Shown: positions 26,101-34,744 of the stretch, one piece after another
How the letters are laid out: each line of letters begins with the position of its first letter
How positions within the stretch are numbered: position 1 is the first letter of the stretch
Virus record (IMG/VR): IMGVR_UViG_3300036985_000091
Coordinates: 1 to 34,744 of that record
Direction: 5' to 3' (one strand)
Length of the DNA stretch: 34,744 nt
Source of the DNA: a virus
Program-made: the position numbers and the translations under genes
Notes under the pieces: generated by a model
Seen by the model: the letters and a program-made list of their open reading frames with translations, nothing else
Databases searched by the model: none
Told to the model about the DNA's origin: nothing

Positions 26101-29100
26101 CTAGATCTGTTGGATCCACATAGTCCTCATCATCTTCATTAATGTCTAATTCTTCTGACGTAGGTGCTTCAGCATTTCCCTCAGTCTCTCCGTTATTTCC
26201 TTGTTCCTCAGCAGATCCCGTAGGTTCTTGGGCATTTTGTAAGTCTTGGCCAGTCTCACTTGATTCTCTAGCTTCATTTTGTGCTGTTATTTGTTCTTGT
26301 AGTTTAGCAATTTGTGCATTAACTAACTCTAATCGAATTAATGCCTCTTCAAGTTTGTCTTGTTCTGCATCTATTAACTTTTGCATCTCCTCAAATGAGG
26401 GTGCTTCTGCTGTAAGGATAGTAGGGTCTTGAACTCTTTTATACCCCTCAATCTTATTTTTTAATTTATGTATACTATACTCTAGGTTATCAGCTTCTTC
26501 TTTAAGTTTCCCAATTTCATTAGCAATATCTACAGCATCTTGTGGATTTATATCTGTAGCTTTAGCATTAGGATCTCCCTCACTAGTCATACCTAGCATC
26601 TCTCTACGTAATCTTTCAAGTTCCTCTCTCTTCTTATTGTAGATTTCAATTAAAGCTATTATGTCATTGTAAACTTCATTAGAGGTAAGTGCTGATTCAG
26701 GCTGGTTACTTCTTTTGTATGCTTCTTCTAAAAGTTTTTTAGCCTGAAACAATCCATTTAGAAATTTCTGTGTTTCTTTTGCTGCATAGTCATACAGTGC
26801 TGGGGAAGCTTCAATTGGATCTATATCTATCCTTTTCTTAAGCTTAGGCTCTTCTACTTTGATAGATACATTTAGTATATCTTTTGCTTTGGCCTCAGCT
26901 TGCTCTAGAGTCATGTTCACAGTATCAGCTGTGCCCTCAGAGATATAACCCATCATTATAATCTCAGCAAGCTCTTGTGTTAGAATAGGATCCTTCTCTA
27001 CTGTGAATATAACTGTTTGCCCTTCTTTATTTATAAGTGTTACTGAAATAACTGGAACCAATCCTTCGTCGTTAATTGCTGCCTCATTAGTTTTAACAGC
27101 ATCCATAATATTGATGCTGTTATTCCTATAAGGAACTCCGTTAACTATGACATTCCTGTTATCACTGCTGGTAACCCTGATGGCGTTTACATACTGTTTA
27201 GCATTTGGACTATTGCCATCAGAAGTTTTAAATCCAGCTACAGCTGCGGCTGCGGCTTCTGCAGCTCTCTTTTGTCTTTCAGTCTGAGGAGCATTGGCTC
27301 TTGCTTCTTTTTGAGCTGTAGTCTCTCCAGTTCTATCTGCCACAACTCTAAGAATGGCTATAGCTTTTTGAGGATCTTGATCTTTAAGTTCCTCAATACC
27401 ATCTAACATATCTTTAAGTACAGCATCTGGAAGATCATTGTAGTCTTCCACATATCTGTCTTCTACCTCTTGAAGTTCTTTATATTTTTTAAGAAGCCTT
27501 TCTCTAAGTTCTGGACTAAGATTGTCGGCATTAACAAGAGAATCTAAGTCTGCAGTAGATCGTGCCTCATCTATAGCTACACTAGCATCTTTGTTATCAT
27601 TAGCAACTTTAGCTTGTGCTTTAGCCCCCTGTTTAGCCAGTATAGCCAAATCTCTTTTTTCTGGAGATAGCATAAGCTCATCAAATGCAGCTATAGACTC
27701 CTCTCTCATTTGCAATCCAGAGAATAAGTTTTGCAACTCATTCATGAATTTTATTTTATCAATAGGGTTAAGGTTATCAGCATACTTTAGTGACCTCTCA
27801 AGTTTGCTAAGAATCTTATTCTCTTCATCTTCGTCTTTCTTCTTCCTTTGTCCTTCTGGAGATTGTTCTTCTTCTTTTTGTTTAGCTTTTGCCTCTTCTG
27901 AAGCAGTATCACTAAGTGTTGTGCTAACTATAGATTTAGGGAATTGTATCTCCCCTGCAGCAGATACAGTAATCTTGTTCTTTTTTACAAGAGCAAGAAT
28001 ATCATCTTTATTTATAGTTGCAAATGAGTCTGGCCCCTCTGGAGATAGTCTTCTAAGTTCGTCAATGCTAGAATTAATCTCTTCATCCCTAGTGTCGATG
28101 CTAACCATGTGCTGCATCATAATAGACTTCAACCGTTGGTTGTATAACCTTTGAGTAGCGTCAGCCTGCTTTTGCTCTTTACCTTGAAATAGACCAGGTA
28201 AACCAGTCTTAATAGGATTAACTCTTTGGATAATATCATCCAAGTCTCTATTAAGCTTAGATGCTTTATTGTATTCTTGTTTTAAGTTTTGAATAACTTC
28301 GACATGGCTTTTTCCTCCACTCTGTTCTGAGAATGTAGATTTAAGTCTTCCGTCTTCTGTCTTACTAGTATCGTAACCAGTACGTTTCATGAACTCTTCC
28401 TCAGACATCTTTTCAAGATCGTCGAATTCTTCAAGTCCAAGGTCCTCTGCATCTAAGGCTTGTAACTTAGCAGCTCTGCCAGCAATTAGTTGCTTTCTAA
28501 GTTCGTTAGCAAGCTTGTAGTTACCTACTGCATTAGCCGCTGTAATAGCACTAATAGTTCTTAAGCTTTCATCATTCTGTTCAGCATTTGCTAGAAGGTC
28601 TGTAAATGCTGCACTATTTTTAATATTTAAAAGTCTCTCTGTATTAGCAGCAAGGTTCTTTCTTTTAGCAGACTCGGCTCCAAATGTGGTACTAGCTGCA
28701 CCCATTGCTCCACCAGTAAGAGCTCCAAGCAGCATGCTTTCCATACCGTCTGCACTTCCAAAGGTTTCACTTAATCCTTTAGTAATTGCCTCTGCAAAAT
28801 CTCCACTCCCAGTAGCAAACTTATTTTTAAAGTATTCACTAGCTCCCACACCAATTGCATACTGTGCTCCTTCTTGGAATGCTTCGTTTAAAGAATTTTT
28901 ATAAACAGGACTAACAAATTTATTAGCCTTAGCAAGTGTTTTACCAAAAGCAGTATTAGGGGTTTTAAGTACATACTTGCCTCCCTGTTCTATGATGTCT
29001 TCGGTCATGCTTTCCCCGATAGGCATTCCTGCTAATTTCTTAGAACCACCTAACATGCTTCCAAAAGCAAACAAGTTAGTAGGCATGAGAACAGCCATAT

Positions 29101-30118
29101 TTAATGCAAATGTGCTATTCTCCACAGCTCTTGCACTGTCCAAGATTGCTTGTCTTTCCTCAGAAGTCATGTCTTGTTTAGCAGACTTCCCAGGATTAGC
29201 TTCTTCCCAAGCATCAAAACTCTCTCGAATAAATGACTTAGACTTTTCTCTAGCTTCTACTGATGATTCAGCAAGAGACATCATTGCTCCTACTTCTAAA
29301 TGTTTAGCAGCATTTAATCCTCTAGCCATTTTAGCAGCACCTGCTACATCATCTGATAACTTAGCCCCAGTTTTAATCATCTTAGAGGCTTCATAAATCT
29401 TCTTAAGCTTTTCACCAGTGGTTGCAACTTTGCCAATGGCAGCTGCTTCCCCAAAAGTAGCTATCCCTTTACCAACTAATCCTACTCCTTTGCTAATCAT
29501 ACCAGTACCTCCAGTTAACCATACGGTTGCTAGAGATCCTAATGAATAACCTAAGCCATTAGCAAACTTATCAGTCCAGAAGTTAGCAGTTCCCAAAGCA
29601 TCTAATACATCTCTATCTGGGTCTTGTTCTTTCTGAGTGTAATAGTGTGGAAGGTTTTCAGCCATCCATTCATTCATTTCATCTACTGACCTACCGACAG
29701 CATTATCTGCATAAGTACCCCCACTAGCCATAGAAGCTAAACCTGAGAATATTCCAATAGTATTTTCTGCAATGGCCCCACTCATTGTAGCTCCCATTTT
29801 GAGAAGTCCTCTTCCTATCTTCTCTCCAACTCCTTGGTTCTTTGCACGGATTTCATTCCAGTCCTCACCAAATGGATTTAAACCTACGTCATAATCGGCA
29901 TAATTTGCAAGAGCGTCACTATATCTATTAGTAACATTTATTGTACTAGAAGCCTGCTCCAGTCCAGACATGAATTTGTCTGGAGCAATTTTATACTCTA
30001 TAGGTTTACCAGCATTAATCTGAGCTTGTTTGATATATGGATTATCAGAATCTACTGCTTCAGTAGTAAGACCTGAGTTTTTAGCAATCTGTGCTAGGTA
30101 TGGATTTTCTTCAGCCAT
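23105..30118 (-). CDS. Giant virion-type protein with C-terminal PD-(D/E)XK nuclease domain
   Basis: A 2337-residue protein upstream of the polymerase gene. The N-terminal fifth has glycine-rich hydrophobic stretches (SGAIAENTIGIFSGLASMA at about 110-130, LGSLATVWLTGGTGMIS at about 192-208, MLLGALTGGAMGAAST at about 460-476) that could insert in membrane. The middle has coiled coils (about 1160-1290). Two strongly acidic linkers lie near 1320-1400 and 1880-1960. The C-terminus has a RecB/Cas4-like nuclease: NTVHDIVEKVL at about 2030, then GKFDVL with Asp2097, and YDIKTGSE with Asp2112 and Lys2114. Lys-rich segments follow before the end. It resembles a large ejected cargo protein with a nuclease at the end, which may process host or phage DNA; this role is inferred. 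TAA is followed by another TAA. Confidence 0.82.
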   Translation of the reverse strand: MAEENPYLAQIAKNSGLTTEAVDSDNPYIKQAQINAGKPIEYKIAPDKFMSGLEQASSTINVTNRYSDALANYADYDVGLNPFGEDWNEIRAKNQGVGEKIGRGLLKMGATMSGAIAENTIGIFSGLASMASGGTYADNAVGRSVDEMNEWMAENLPHYYTQKEQDPDRDVLDALGTANFWTDKFANGLGYSLGSLATVWLTGGTGMISKGVGLVGKGIATFGEAAAIGKVATTGEKLKKIYEASKMIKTGAKLSDDVAGAAKMARGLNAAKHLEVGAMMSLAESSVEAREKSKSFIRESFDAWEEANPGKSAKQDMTSEERQAILDSARAVENSTFALNMAVLMPTNLFAFGSMLGGSKKLAGMPIGESMTEDIIEQGGKYVLKTPNTAFGKTLAKANKFVSPVYKNSLNEAFQEGAQYAIGVGASEYFKNKFATGSGDFAEAITKGLSETFGSADGMESMLLGALTGGAMGAASTTFGAESAKRKNLAANTERLLNIKNSAAFTDLLANAEQNDESLRTISAITAANAVGNYKLANELRKQLIAGRAAKLQALDAEDLGLEEFDDLEKMSEEEFMKRTGYDTSKTEDGRLKSTFSEQSGGKSHVEVIQNLKQEYNKASKLNRDLDDIIQRVNPIKTGLPGLFQGKEQKQADATQRLYNQRLKSIMMQHMVSIDTRDEEINSSIDELRRLSPEGPDSFATINKDDILALVKKNKITVSAAGEIQFPKSIVSTTLSDTASEEAKAKQKEEEQSPEGQRKKKDEDEENKILSKLERSLKYADNLNPIDKIKFMNELQNLFSGLQMREESIAAFDELMLSPEKRDLAILAKQGAKAQAKVANDNKDASVAIDEARSTADLDSLVNADNLSPELRERLLKKYKELQEVEDRYVEDYNDLPDAVLKDMLDGIEELKDQDPQKAIAILRVVADRTGETTAQKEARANAPQTERQKRAAEAAAAAVAGFKTSDGNSPNAKQYVNAIRVTSSDNRNVIVNGVPYRNNSINIMDAVKTNEAAINDEGLVPVISVTLINKEGQTVIFTVEKDPILTQELAEIIMMGYISEGTADTVNMTLEQAEAKAKDILNVSIKVEEPKLKKRIDIDPIEASPALYDYAAKETQKFLNGLFQAKKLLEEAYKRSNQPESALTSNEVYNDIIALIEIYNKKREELERLRREMLGMTSEGDPNAKATDINPQDAVDIANEIGKLKEEADNLEYSIHKLKNKIEGYKRVQDPTILTAEAPSFEEMQKLIDAEQDKLEEALIRLELVNAQIAKLQEQITAQNEARESSETGQDLQNAQEPTGSAEEQGNNGETEGNAEAPTSEELDINEDDEDYVDPTDLEGLYSNEVDDIDEEDDVTIQVDFKTEEEEPTEDIIDEDNITREPAKESVDEEEEVGSEHAGEIDARLVKNEYKTTDDYNNVIVDTDGAPLANPKYKQQVNVDTGKTIEMTPELLTSSVDSSVSTEVIFEVRTDTVYWEGIKDSIPANKHWEKVPIFVGIRMPNGKVRRVGMLEGYAPGKPESNVSREDIYNNYLQGKKTTSTIAGKRFNSQNIANAVDEDGNRFFYNPFAEGVPTIAIARIERDSGAGKYEVALKGGNIEPGDTFPDIKAYPEDLGRVAMIVKSPLGGFRHLRLTTKNMTKAGVNAAKLALMNGQSDILEDLVGFNLIAELAIGLERTDLMFSLPVGQENSENRENTYAFYLPEAESYIRISAQNLSLALAGKKFEYGFVKAEKGEKGGINFIKNESKEGKWNQYSNKVIKAFEGALMDKKYQVSIERLIANEPFDSPFMNEENGERKKYTSYVEYLSDPEAIPDIDSEGNSWTGIIGSDMYLNTDRSPYFDIGLTYGPMLVNGKPVNSAEEDISNKSAKANTESKEKEENDEYSDEDDDYNEISDSEQELEDNNEIAEAIGEIEEEQDEAAGSTTTMEDLLNSKGKLKNEDEIEEDIEEDDIPEEDRDLLDPLVGKLLDIKEKEYKGMFEDPTTKEETHYKIQPEGTSTTKKFKRITSFSSEPFNGTEEQKVSSSRAGNTVHDIVEKVLMGDDTYSRGDKMSRVAFLDLKSQISNIKRLIDSRKQKVISTEMIVYSESYGDFAGKFDVLARDKKTGKYYLYDIKTGSESGLANYEKGYTDPQTKKVSKSKRDQHGTQLSMYAYALRGIGLDKKVKVEITGASVLFIPVRYDKAGYIDRVSSMAEKKFTLNYDIKKLVKGEVSFEQKRATTSSDPSINNAGSKKASTKATTKSKTAKGKEVDKENKEVKKQGKVTKVSLTSDLLNAGESKSGPSAGVDKQLADLKKSITKSGGMDDAMFIQIVKDTFGITLTEEESDKLQNDVLEGIC

Positions 30119-30138
30119 TCGTTAATTCTATTCTAAAT

Positions 30139-32466
30139 TTAAAAGCCTGTTACAAGTCCACTACCAATAAGACCTTTAATAGCGGGCTCATCTAAATTAT
30201 GTTTAGTGGCTGTACCTTTATCCTTATCCGTTTTTAAATAAGGAGTGCCATCTGGATATGTGATGGAAATATACGGAGAGTCATCCCCCCTGCTGTAAAT
30301 ATTAATTAATACGGATTCGTTATTAATCTTAACAGTATTTAAAGTTCTAGGTACTCCAGGTTGCATAGATCTTTGTTGCATTACAAGAGCACCAAATCTT
30401 ACCTCAGGATTGTTGATAGCGGCATTTAATCCTTCATTCTTAATTTGATTTCCATCATAGATAGCAGTCATCGTTATTTCATCATCTCCAGTACCTTTTT
30501 TTACAAGATTAAGTTTCCATGAGTTATTTCCTGGTCTCCATCCTGATCTTACAATCTGATATCCCGATAACTCTGGTGAACCTCCATTAAGTTGTTTAAC
30601 ACTGCCATCTGGTAACATAACTGTCACAATCTCTTCTGGCATTACTGCTCTTCCACTTTGCCCTTCAAAGAAAGCATGTGCTGCTTTGGTAGTTGAGACA
30701 TCTGTCTTCTTACCCATACCAGTTTCAATCAATCCCATGTTGTATGCAGCAGACTCTTTAATTTCTGCATACTTTGCATTTACTTTTGATTGAAGGCTAT
30801 TATTAAACTTATTCAATACTTGTTCTGGAGTAGATGCATATCCGTTATAATACAGCTTTCTTTGTTCGGTAGTCATATCACTTGTTGCATAATTTGAACC
30901 TCCTGGTACTGGAGAATATCCAGGTGAAGAGTTTGAAGGCTTATAGTTCTTAGCCATGTGTTCTTCAAAAGCACCTTGACCATATTGCTTATCAAAATTT
31001 GATTGAAAATTTATATAATCTTGATCACCAGTGTTGTCAAATATTTTCTGAACCTCAGTATAAACATCTCCAGAAGAGTAAGATGGAAACATAGCTTTAA
31101 CTATTCCTGTTATTTTAGAATCTATTGTTTGAAGATCAGCCAAGCTTACTGCAGAATCAGCTGCCTCTTTCATCTGAGCCTGAACTCTAGACTTATTATT
31201 AATCAGAGTGTTAAGAGTGCTATTTAAGTTACCTTTAATTTCATCAGAATATTCTGGATGGTCAGCAATCTCTTTAGTAATAGATGCAATCTGTTGATCA
31301 GTTGCAGCAGCATATTGCATCTTACTCTTATGATCAATGCCAGATACATCCATATCAGCTCTAACCATATCGTAGTTATAAAGTGAAACCATTGACGATG
31401 CTCCACCCCCACCACTTCCATCTCCATCTCCACCCCATCCAGTAATTCCAGATTCTTCTTTGTAAGTAAACAAACCAGCTTTCTTCATTGCATATTCTTC
31501 TACTGGGCTAAGTATCTCTGATCTATATCCTTCTCTCATTAAGTCACTAGCAAGTGCTGGGTCTTGCATAGCTGCATCTATTTTAGCACTAGCATCTGTA
31601 AGTGCAGTAATAGCAGTTTGGTATTGAGCTTTCTTTGCTTTGTCAGTTTCTAATCCAGCTTGAGTTTGCAACTCAGCCATCTTTTCTTGATACTTTTGTT
31701 TTTCAGCTGCAAGAATTACAGGAGTCTGCCCACTTGTATTAGCTTCATGAGTTTTCATATCTGCCATCTGAGAAACATAAGCAGCTACATCTGGTTCTTG
31801 AATAACAGCGTTGTACACCTGCATTACATCTGCTTCTGGTATTTCTTCTGTGTAAGCTCCTATTTTACGTTTGTATGTTCCGTTCTCATCTGTAACTATA
31901 CTCCCTTCCTCATATCCTCTTTTCTTCATCTGAAGAATTTCAAGTCTTTTAGCAATGAGATCCATTATTTTAGGATCTCTTACAATAGTAGGAGCAGAAA
32001 ACATTGTTCCAGCTTTTGCCCTACCTGTAGCAGGATCTATCTGAAATCCTGTATACCCTTTAGTAATGTAAGAGGAGGACTTGTTATATTGCTCAGAGTT
32101 AATGTCTCCTTTTTTATATTGCTCATCAATGCTTGTAAGAGCTGCTTGATATCTTTCGTAGTTTTCTTTGATTGGGGAGTAAGCTTGAGCAAACTCTTTA
32201 GATGCCCTATGCACAGCAAAACCTAGATTTTCATAATCCCCTCTAGTAGATAAACCTTCAAGAGTGGTGTTAATCTTCTCTTGTAGCTCGTTCTTTCTTT
32301 TGATATCATTTTCAAAAGGAAGAGCGGCTTTCATCTGATCAACAGATAAAGTTAATTCATCATTAGCTTTAAAATTTTCTACAAATCTATTACGTAGAGT
32401 TTCAGATATTTTTACTGATTGAGGATCTACGTAAGTACTTACATATTCATTCCATTTGTACGGCAT
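30139..32466 (-). CDS. Helical virion-type protein, candidate ejection or structural protein
   Basis: A 775-residue protein with no enzyme motif. It begins MPYKWNEYVSTYVDPQSVK and is mostly helical and charged, with Ala, Gln, Lys and Asp repeats consistent with coiled coils at about 30-110, 235-310 and 370-450. A glycine-rich hinge, GWGGDGDGSGGGGASS, lies at about 343-358. The last 200 residues look beta-rich (VTVMLPDGSVKQ, YISITYPDGTPYLK). It sits between the wall hydrolase and the nuclease-bearing giant, so I infer an internal capsid or ejection protein like the coiled-coil core proteins of T7. It does not resemble a tail fibre. It begins five bases after the tandem stop of the upstream gene, which suggests coupling. 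Confidence 0.68.
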   Translation of the reverse strand: MPYKWNEYVSTYVDPQSVKISETLRNRFVENFKANDELTLSVDQMKAALPFENDIKRKNELQEKINTTLEGLSTRGDYENLGFAVHRASKEFAQAYSPIKENYERYQAALTSIDEQYKKGDINSEQYNKSSSYITKGYTGFQIDPATGRAKAGTMFSAPTIVRDPKIMDLIAKRLEILQMKKRGYEEGSIVTDENGTYKRKIGAYTEEIPEADVMQVYNAVIQEPDVAAYVSQMADMKTHEANTSGQTPVILAAEKQKYQEKMAELQTQAGLETDKAKKAQYQTAITALTDASAKIDAAMQDPALASDLMREGYRSEILSPVEEYAMKKAGLFTYKEESGITGWGGDGDGSGGGGASSMVSLYNYDMVRADMDVSGIDHKSKMQYAAATDQQIASITKEIADHPEYSDEIKGNLNSTLNTLINNKSRVQAQMKEAADSAVSLADLQTIDSKITGIVKAMFPSYSSGDVYTEVQKIFDNTGDQDYINFQSNFDKQYGQGAFEEHMAKNYKPSNSSPGYSPVPGGSNYATSDMTTEQRKLYYNGYASTPEQVLNKFNNSLQSKVNAKYAEIKESAAYNMGLIETGMGKKTDVSTTKAAHAFFEGQSGRAVMPEEIVTVMLPDGSVKQLNGGSPELSGYQIVRSGWRPGNNSWKLNLVKKGTGDDEITMTAIYDGNQIKNEGLNAAINNPEVRFGALVMQQRSMQPGVPRTLNTVKINNESVLINIYSRGDDSPYISITYPDGTPYLKTDKDKGTATKHNLDEPAIKGLIGSGLVTGF

Positions 32467-32471
32467 ACTTA

Positions 32472-34733
32472 CTAGATATTAAATGTTTTTTTACCCTTTG
32501 ACAATTCACCTAAACGAGAAGTGTATTTTCTAGTTTTTCTAATTCCTCCAGTTTTAGCTGTACCTATGTAGTCATTATACTGCTTAGCTGAATAATCTCT
32601 AAGCTCTTTATCTGTTTTACCATAAAACTCAGAGTCTTTATCTTTAGCTTGTTTTTTCAAGTCTTCATAATATTCAAATCGTTTATAAGAACCAGCATCA
32701 TCCATAGCATTAGCTAGTCTTTCTTGAGCTTCATAGCTTTTGTAATCTTTGTAGATATTAGCAATACGTCCTGATGCAGTATCCAAAACTCCTAAAGTTC
32801 TTTCATCTTTATATCTTTTCTCATCAATCTTTAGTCTAGCTTCTTGGTTGCCAGCTTCAAGATTACTTTGGTTAACTGCAAGTTGATTTTGAACATTAGC
32901 CATGTTAGCTCTTTGAGCCATCTCTGCATTAGCCATAGATGCTTGCATTCCAAGTCTAGCTTCTTCTCCAGCTAATTCTCTATTAGCTCTTTGCTCTTGG
33001 TTAGCTATTTCAAGACCTTGTTGATTTTGCTTGCTGTTAGCTGCCATCATAGCAGCTATGCCTCCAGGACCAGCATTTTGATTTTGAATAGCATTCTTAA
33101 TAGCAACAGTGTTTCTTTCAACAGCTGACCTTTCAGCATTCATATTTACTCTAGGTAAAATAGCTCCTTTAACACTAGTAGATCCAACATTACCTGCACC
33201 CTTCATTCTCTCAAGTTTGCCATCAGTCTTGTATCCCTTAAACAATGCATACCCTACAGGAAGAAGTTGACCTAACCCTGCAAGTAGGGCCCCGTTAATT
33301 CTTCTGTTTCTTGGAGGAATAGTTTTATCTCCTTCTTTTTTATCATCTTTTTTTACAAGGTCTTCCTCTTTAGGAATTACATCTTCTTTTTTATCAACGA
33401 CTACTTCAGGAGGAAAATACCCATCCCCAGGAAATGGCCCTTCTGTTCCTGGATCTACTACTACAGGAGTTGGGTTAACAGTTGCGGCAGGAGTTACACC
33501 GAATGGAGTTGGAATAAACTCAGCAGCTCTTTGACCAGTATTGTCTGGCATCTCTGGTCTTAGCAATGATGCAGGTGGAAACCCAACTTTAGGTGCCCCA
33601 AGTGCAGGAACATCTATTGTAATAGGTGGTCTAGTTTTACCTAGATATGGGCCCACCCCACTTACTGGAACAGCATCATAAGCTTGTCCAGGTCTACCCA
33701 TGTTACCAGTGAATGATCCTACTCCAGTCCCAGGTCCTGTATACGGTGCAACCCCAGTTCCTGGTTTAGCAAATGGCTGACCACCTAAACCTGGCAATGG
33801 TCCAGGCTTTGATACCCCAGTGTTTGGGTTAGGCAACAATTGCTGAGCACCTCTTCCTAATATATTCATACCTATAGCTCTAAGTCCAGCTGGTACTGCC
33901 ATACCTACACCTAATCCAATGTTTCTAACATTAGCATCTTGATTTTGTTTAGCCTCAAAAGCAGCTTGTTGCTCAGCATCACTTAATGGGTTATTTCTCC
34001 TTTCTCCAGTTTTTTCATTATAATAAAAAGTTCTAATAGATCCCATGTATCCAGGCTCACTTACCAATTTAAATCCAGCGTTAGGATCTTTTACAGGGGC
34101 TGGTGTATTAGCAGCACCTAATTTAAGTTTAGGTTTTTGCTGTTCTATTATCTTATTTGTATTTGTTACATAGGATTTCCAATCTCCTTCTGGGAATTCT
34201 TTTGTTGGGTATCCTTCTGCATATCTTCCTTTGCCCCCATAATTTTGAATCATCATTAAGGCTTCCTCAGGAGTCTTTGCATCTTTGTATTTTGGAGACC
34301 ATTTTTTAACGTGAGCTGTAATAGAGTCTTGGAGGTTATCATAGTTAGCAAAAGTTTTAGAGCCTCCACTAGGATCTCTTGGAGTTGCAATTCGGGCACC
34401 ATCTTTACTCTTAGTAGTCTGCCCAAACATATTCCAAGAGCCTGTCATTTGTTTACCAAATCCACTCTCAATAGCCCATTGAGCAGCTGTCACCTCTGGC
34501 ATAGGGTCTCCTGCATTTTGAGCTAATTTATAGATTAGACTGTACTTATCATCTTTGCTCATTTTGTTCCACTCTTCGATAGACACGTTACCATCTTTAG
34601 GACCACCATTAACATACTCCTTAACCATACCACTATTAGTAGTACGTTTACCAGGAGCTGCAGACTGTTGGTCGGATGGAGCTTCAGCATTAGCTTTATT
34701 GGTATCTCTAAGAGTTACATTAGCTGCATCCAT
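32472..34733 (-). CDS. GH73-like peptidoglycan hydrolase joined to a structural region (start may lie beyond window)
   Basis: At least 753 residues. The N-terminus has an FlgJ/GH73-type glucosaminidase signature: AAQWAIESGFGKQ with catalytic Glu89, then GSWNMFGQ, a FANYDNLQDSITAHV segment and GRYAEGYPTKEF. Such domains cut the glycan strands of peptidoglycan and would let the phage cross the host wall at entry. A Gly/Pro-rich low-complexity region follows (about 300-430), then a hydrophobic segment INGALLAGLGQLLPVGYALF (about 478-497). Next comes an Asn/Gln/Ala-rich coiled coil (about 540-640) and a basic C-terminus, KYTSRLGELSKGKKTFNI. This is a plausible virion protein of the ejection set. 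The frame stays open to the window edge without a stop, so the true start may be upstream of 34733. It ends in TAG TAA. Confidence 0.78.
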   Translation of the reverse strand: MDAANVTLRDTNKANAEAPSDQQSAAPGKRTTNSGMVKEYVNGGPKDGNVSIEEWNKMSKDDKYSLIYKLAQNAGDPMPEVTAAQWAIESGFGKQMTGSWNMFGQTTKSKDGARIATPRDPSGGSKTFANYDNLQDSITAHVKKWSPKYKDAKTPEEALMMIQNYGGKGRYAEGYPTKEFPEGDWKSYVTNTNKIIEQQKPKLKLGAANTPAPVKDPNAGFKLVSEPGYMGSIRTFYYNEKTGERRNNPLSDAEQQAAFEAKQNQDANVRNIGLGVGMAVPAGLRAIGMNILGRGAQQLLPNPNTGVSKPGPLPGLGGQPFAKPGTGVAPYTGPGTGVGSFTGNMGRPGQAYDAVPVSGVGPYLGKTRPPITIDVPALGAPKVGFPPASLLRPEMPDNTGQRAAEFIPTPFGVTPAATVNPTPVVVDPGTEGPFPGDGYFPPEVVVDKKEDVIPKEEDLVKKDDKKEGDKTIPPRNRRINGALLAGLGQLLPVGYALFKGYKTDGKLERMKGAGNVGSTSVKGAILPRVNMNAERSAVERNTVAIKNAIQNQNAGPGGIAAMMAANSKQNQQGLEIANQEQRANRELAGEEARLGMQASMANAEMAQRANMANVQNQLAVNQSNLEAGNQEARLKIDEKRYKDERTLGVLDTASGRIANIYKDYKSYEAQERLANAMDDAGSYKRFEYYEDLKKQAKDKDSEFYGKTDKELRDYSAKQYNDYIGTAKTGGIRKTRKYTSRLGELSKGKKTFNI

Positions 34734-34744
34734 GTTAGATTGAG

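Noticed and set aside
27522-28154. 210-codon plus-strand open frame
   Set aside because: It lies wholly antisense to the 2337-aa gene, is rich in Ser and Leu as expected from the complement of acidic and lysine codons, and shows no domain or start context.
23105-30118. Tape-measure protein for the 2337-aa gene
   Set aside because: Although long and partly helical, it carries acidic linkers and a C-terminal nuclease and lies next to the virion polymerase, which fits a cargo protein better.
31660-32226. 188-codon plus-strand open frame
   Set aside because: Antisense to the 775-aa gene; its Phe/Ser/Cys-rich translation is what a complement of Lys/Glu/Gln-rich coding sequence gives.
1-34744. 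Alternative genetic code (TAG or TGA reassignment)
   Set aside because: All giant frames are free of internal stops under the standard code, and TAA, TAG and TGA each end genes in sensible places.
1-34744. tRNA genes, CRISPR arrays, insertion sequences, integrase or attachment sites
   Set aside because: Gaps between genes are mostly below 100 bases and I saw no cloverleaf, spaced direct repeats, transposase or terminal inverted repeats.

Overview
This window looks like part of the genome of a crAss-like tailed phage (Crassvirales) or a close relative that infects a Bacteroidota host. The main evidence is a 2473-residue single-chain RNA polymerase with a DFDVD metal-binding loop, sitting in a run of giant virion-type proteins. 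The replication gene set fits too (DnaB helicase, Sak4-like ATPase, degenerate DnaG primase, DUF1064-type nuclease, rIIA/rIIB, flap exonuclease, uracil-DNA glycosylase). The DNA is AT-rich, and nearly all starts lack a Shine-Dalgarno sequence, as is typical of Bacteroidota. The family assignment comes from recognising motifs, not from a database search.

Layout: positions 1-11140 are a plus-strand replication, recombination and repair module. In order it holds the DnaB C-terminus, Sak4-like ATPase, a small unknown, a candidate ssDNA-binding protein, a terminator, primase, a 75-aa unknown overlapping a PD-(D/E)XK nuclease, a terminator, rIIA-like, rIIB-like, a flap exonuclease, a 278-aa unknown, uracil-DNA glycosylase, a 58-aa Cys-rich protein, a possible 27-codon leader, a MazG-like small protein and an MGLDQYAYA-type protein. 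The last two genes each have a near-perfect Shine-Dalgarno sequence, unlike every other gene here. A GAAA-loop hairpin at 11146-11169, with T-tracts on both strands, closes this module and the opposing one.

Positions 11177-34744 are a minus-strand late module of five genes, read from right to left with gaps of only 5 to 20 bases. They are a GH73-like peptidoglycan hydrolase/structural protein (753 aa or more), a 775-aa helical protein, a 2337-aa protein with a C-terminal RecB/Cas4-like nuclease, the 2473-aa RNA polymerase with an N-terminal HEXXH metallopeptidase-like domain, and a 1493-aa protein that also begins with a HEXXH domain. By analogy with crAss-like, N4-like and T7-like phages, I infer these are capsid cargo proteins ejected with the DNA: wall hydrolase, proteases, nuclease and the polymerase that would transcribe early genes.

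The standard genetic code fits. TAA, TGA and TAG all end genes, and none of the giant reading frames is interrupted. Both genes that end in TAG have an immediate in-frame TAA behind it. I see no tRNA, CRISPR array, insertion sequence or integrase. No gene-free stretch exceeds 300 bases once the small genes at 10226-10526 are counted.
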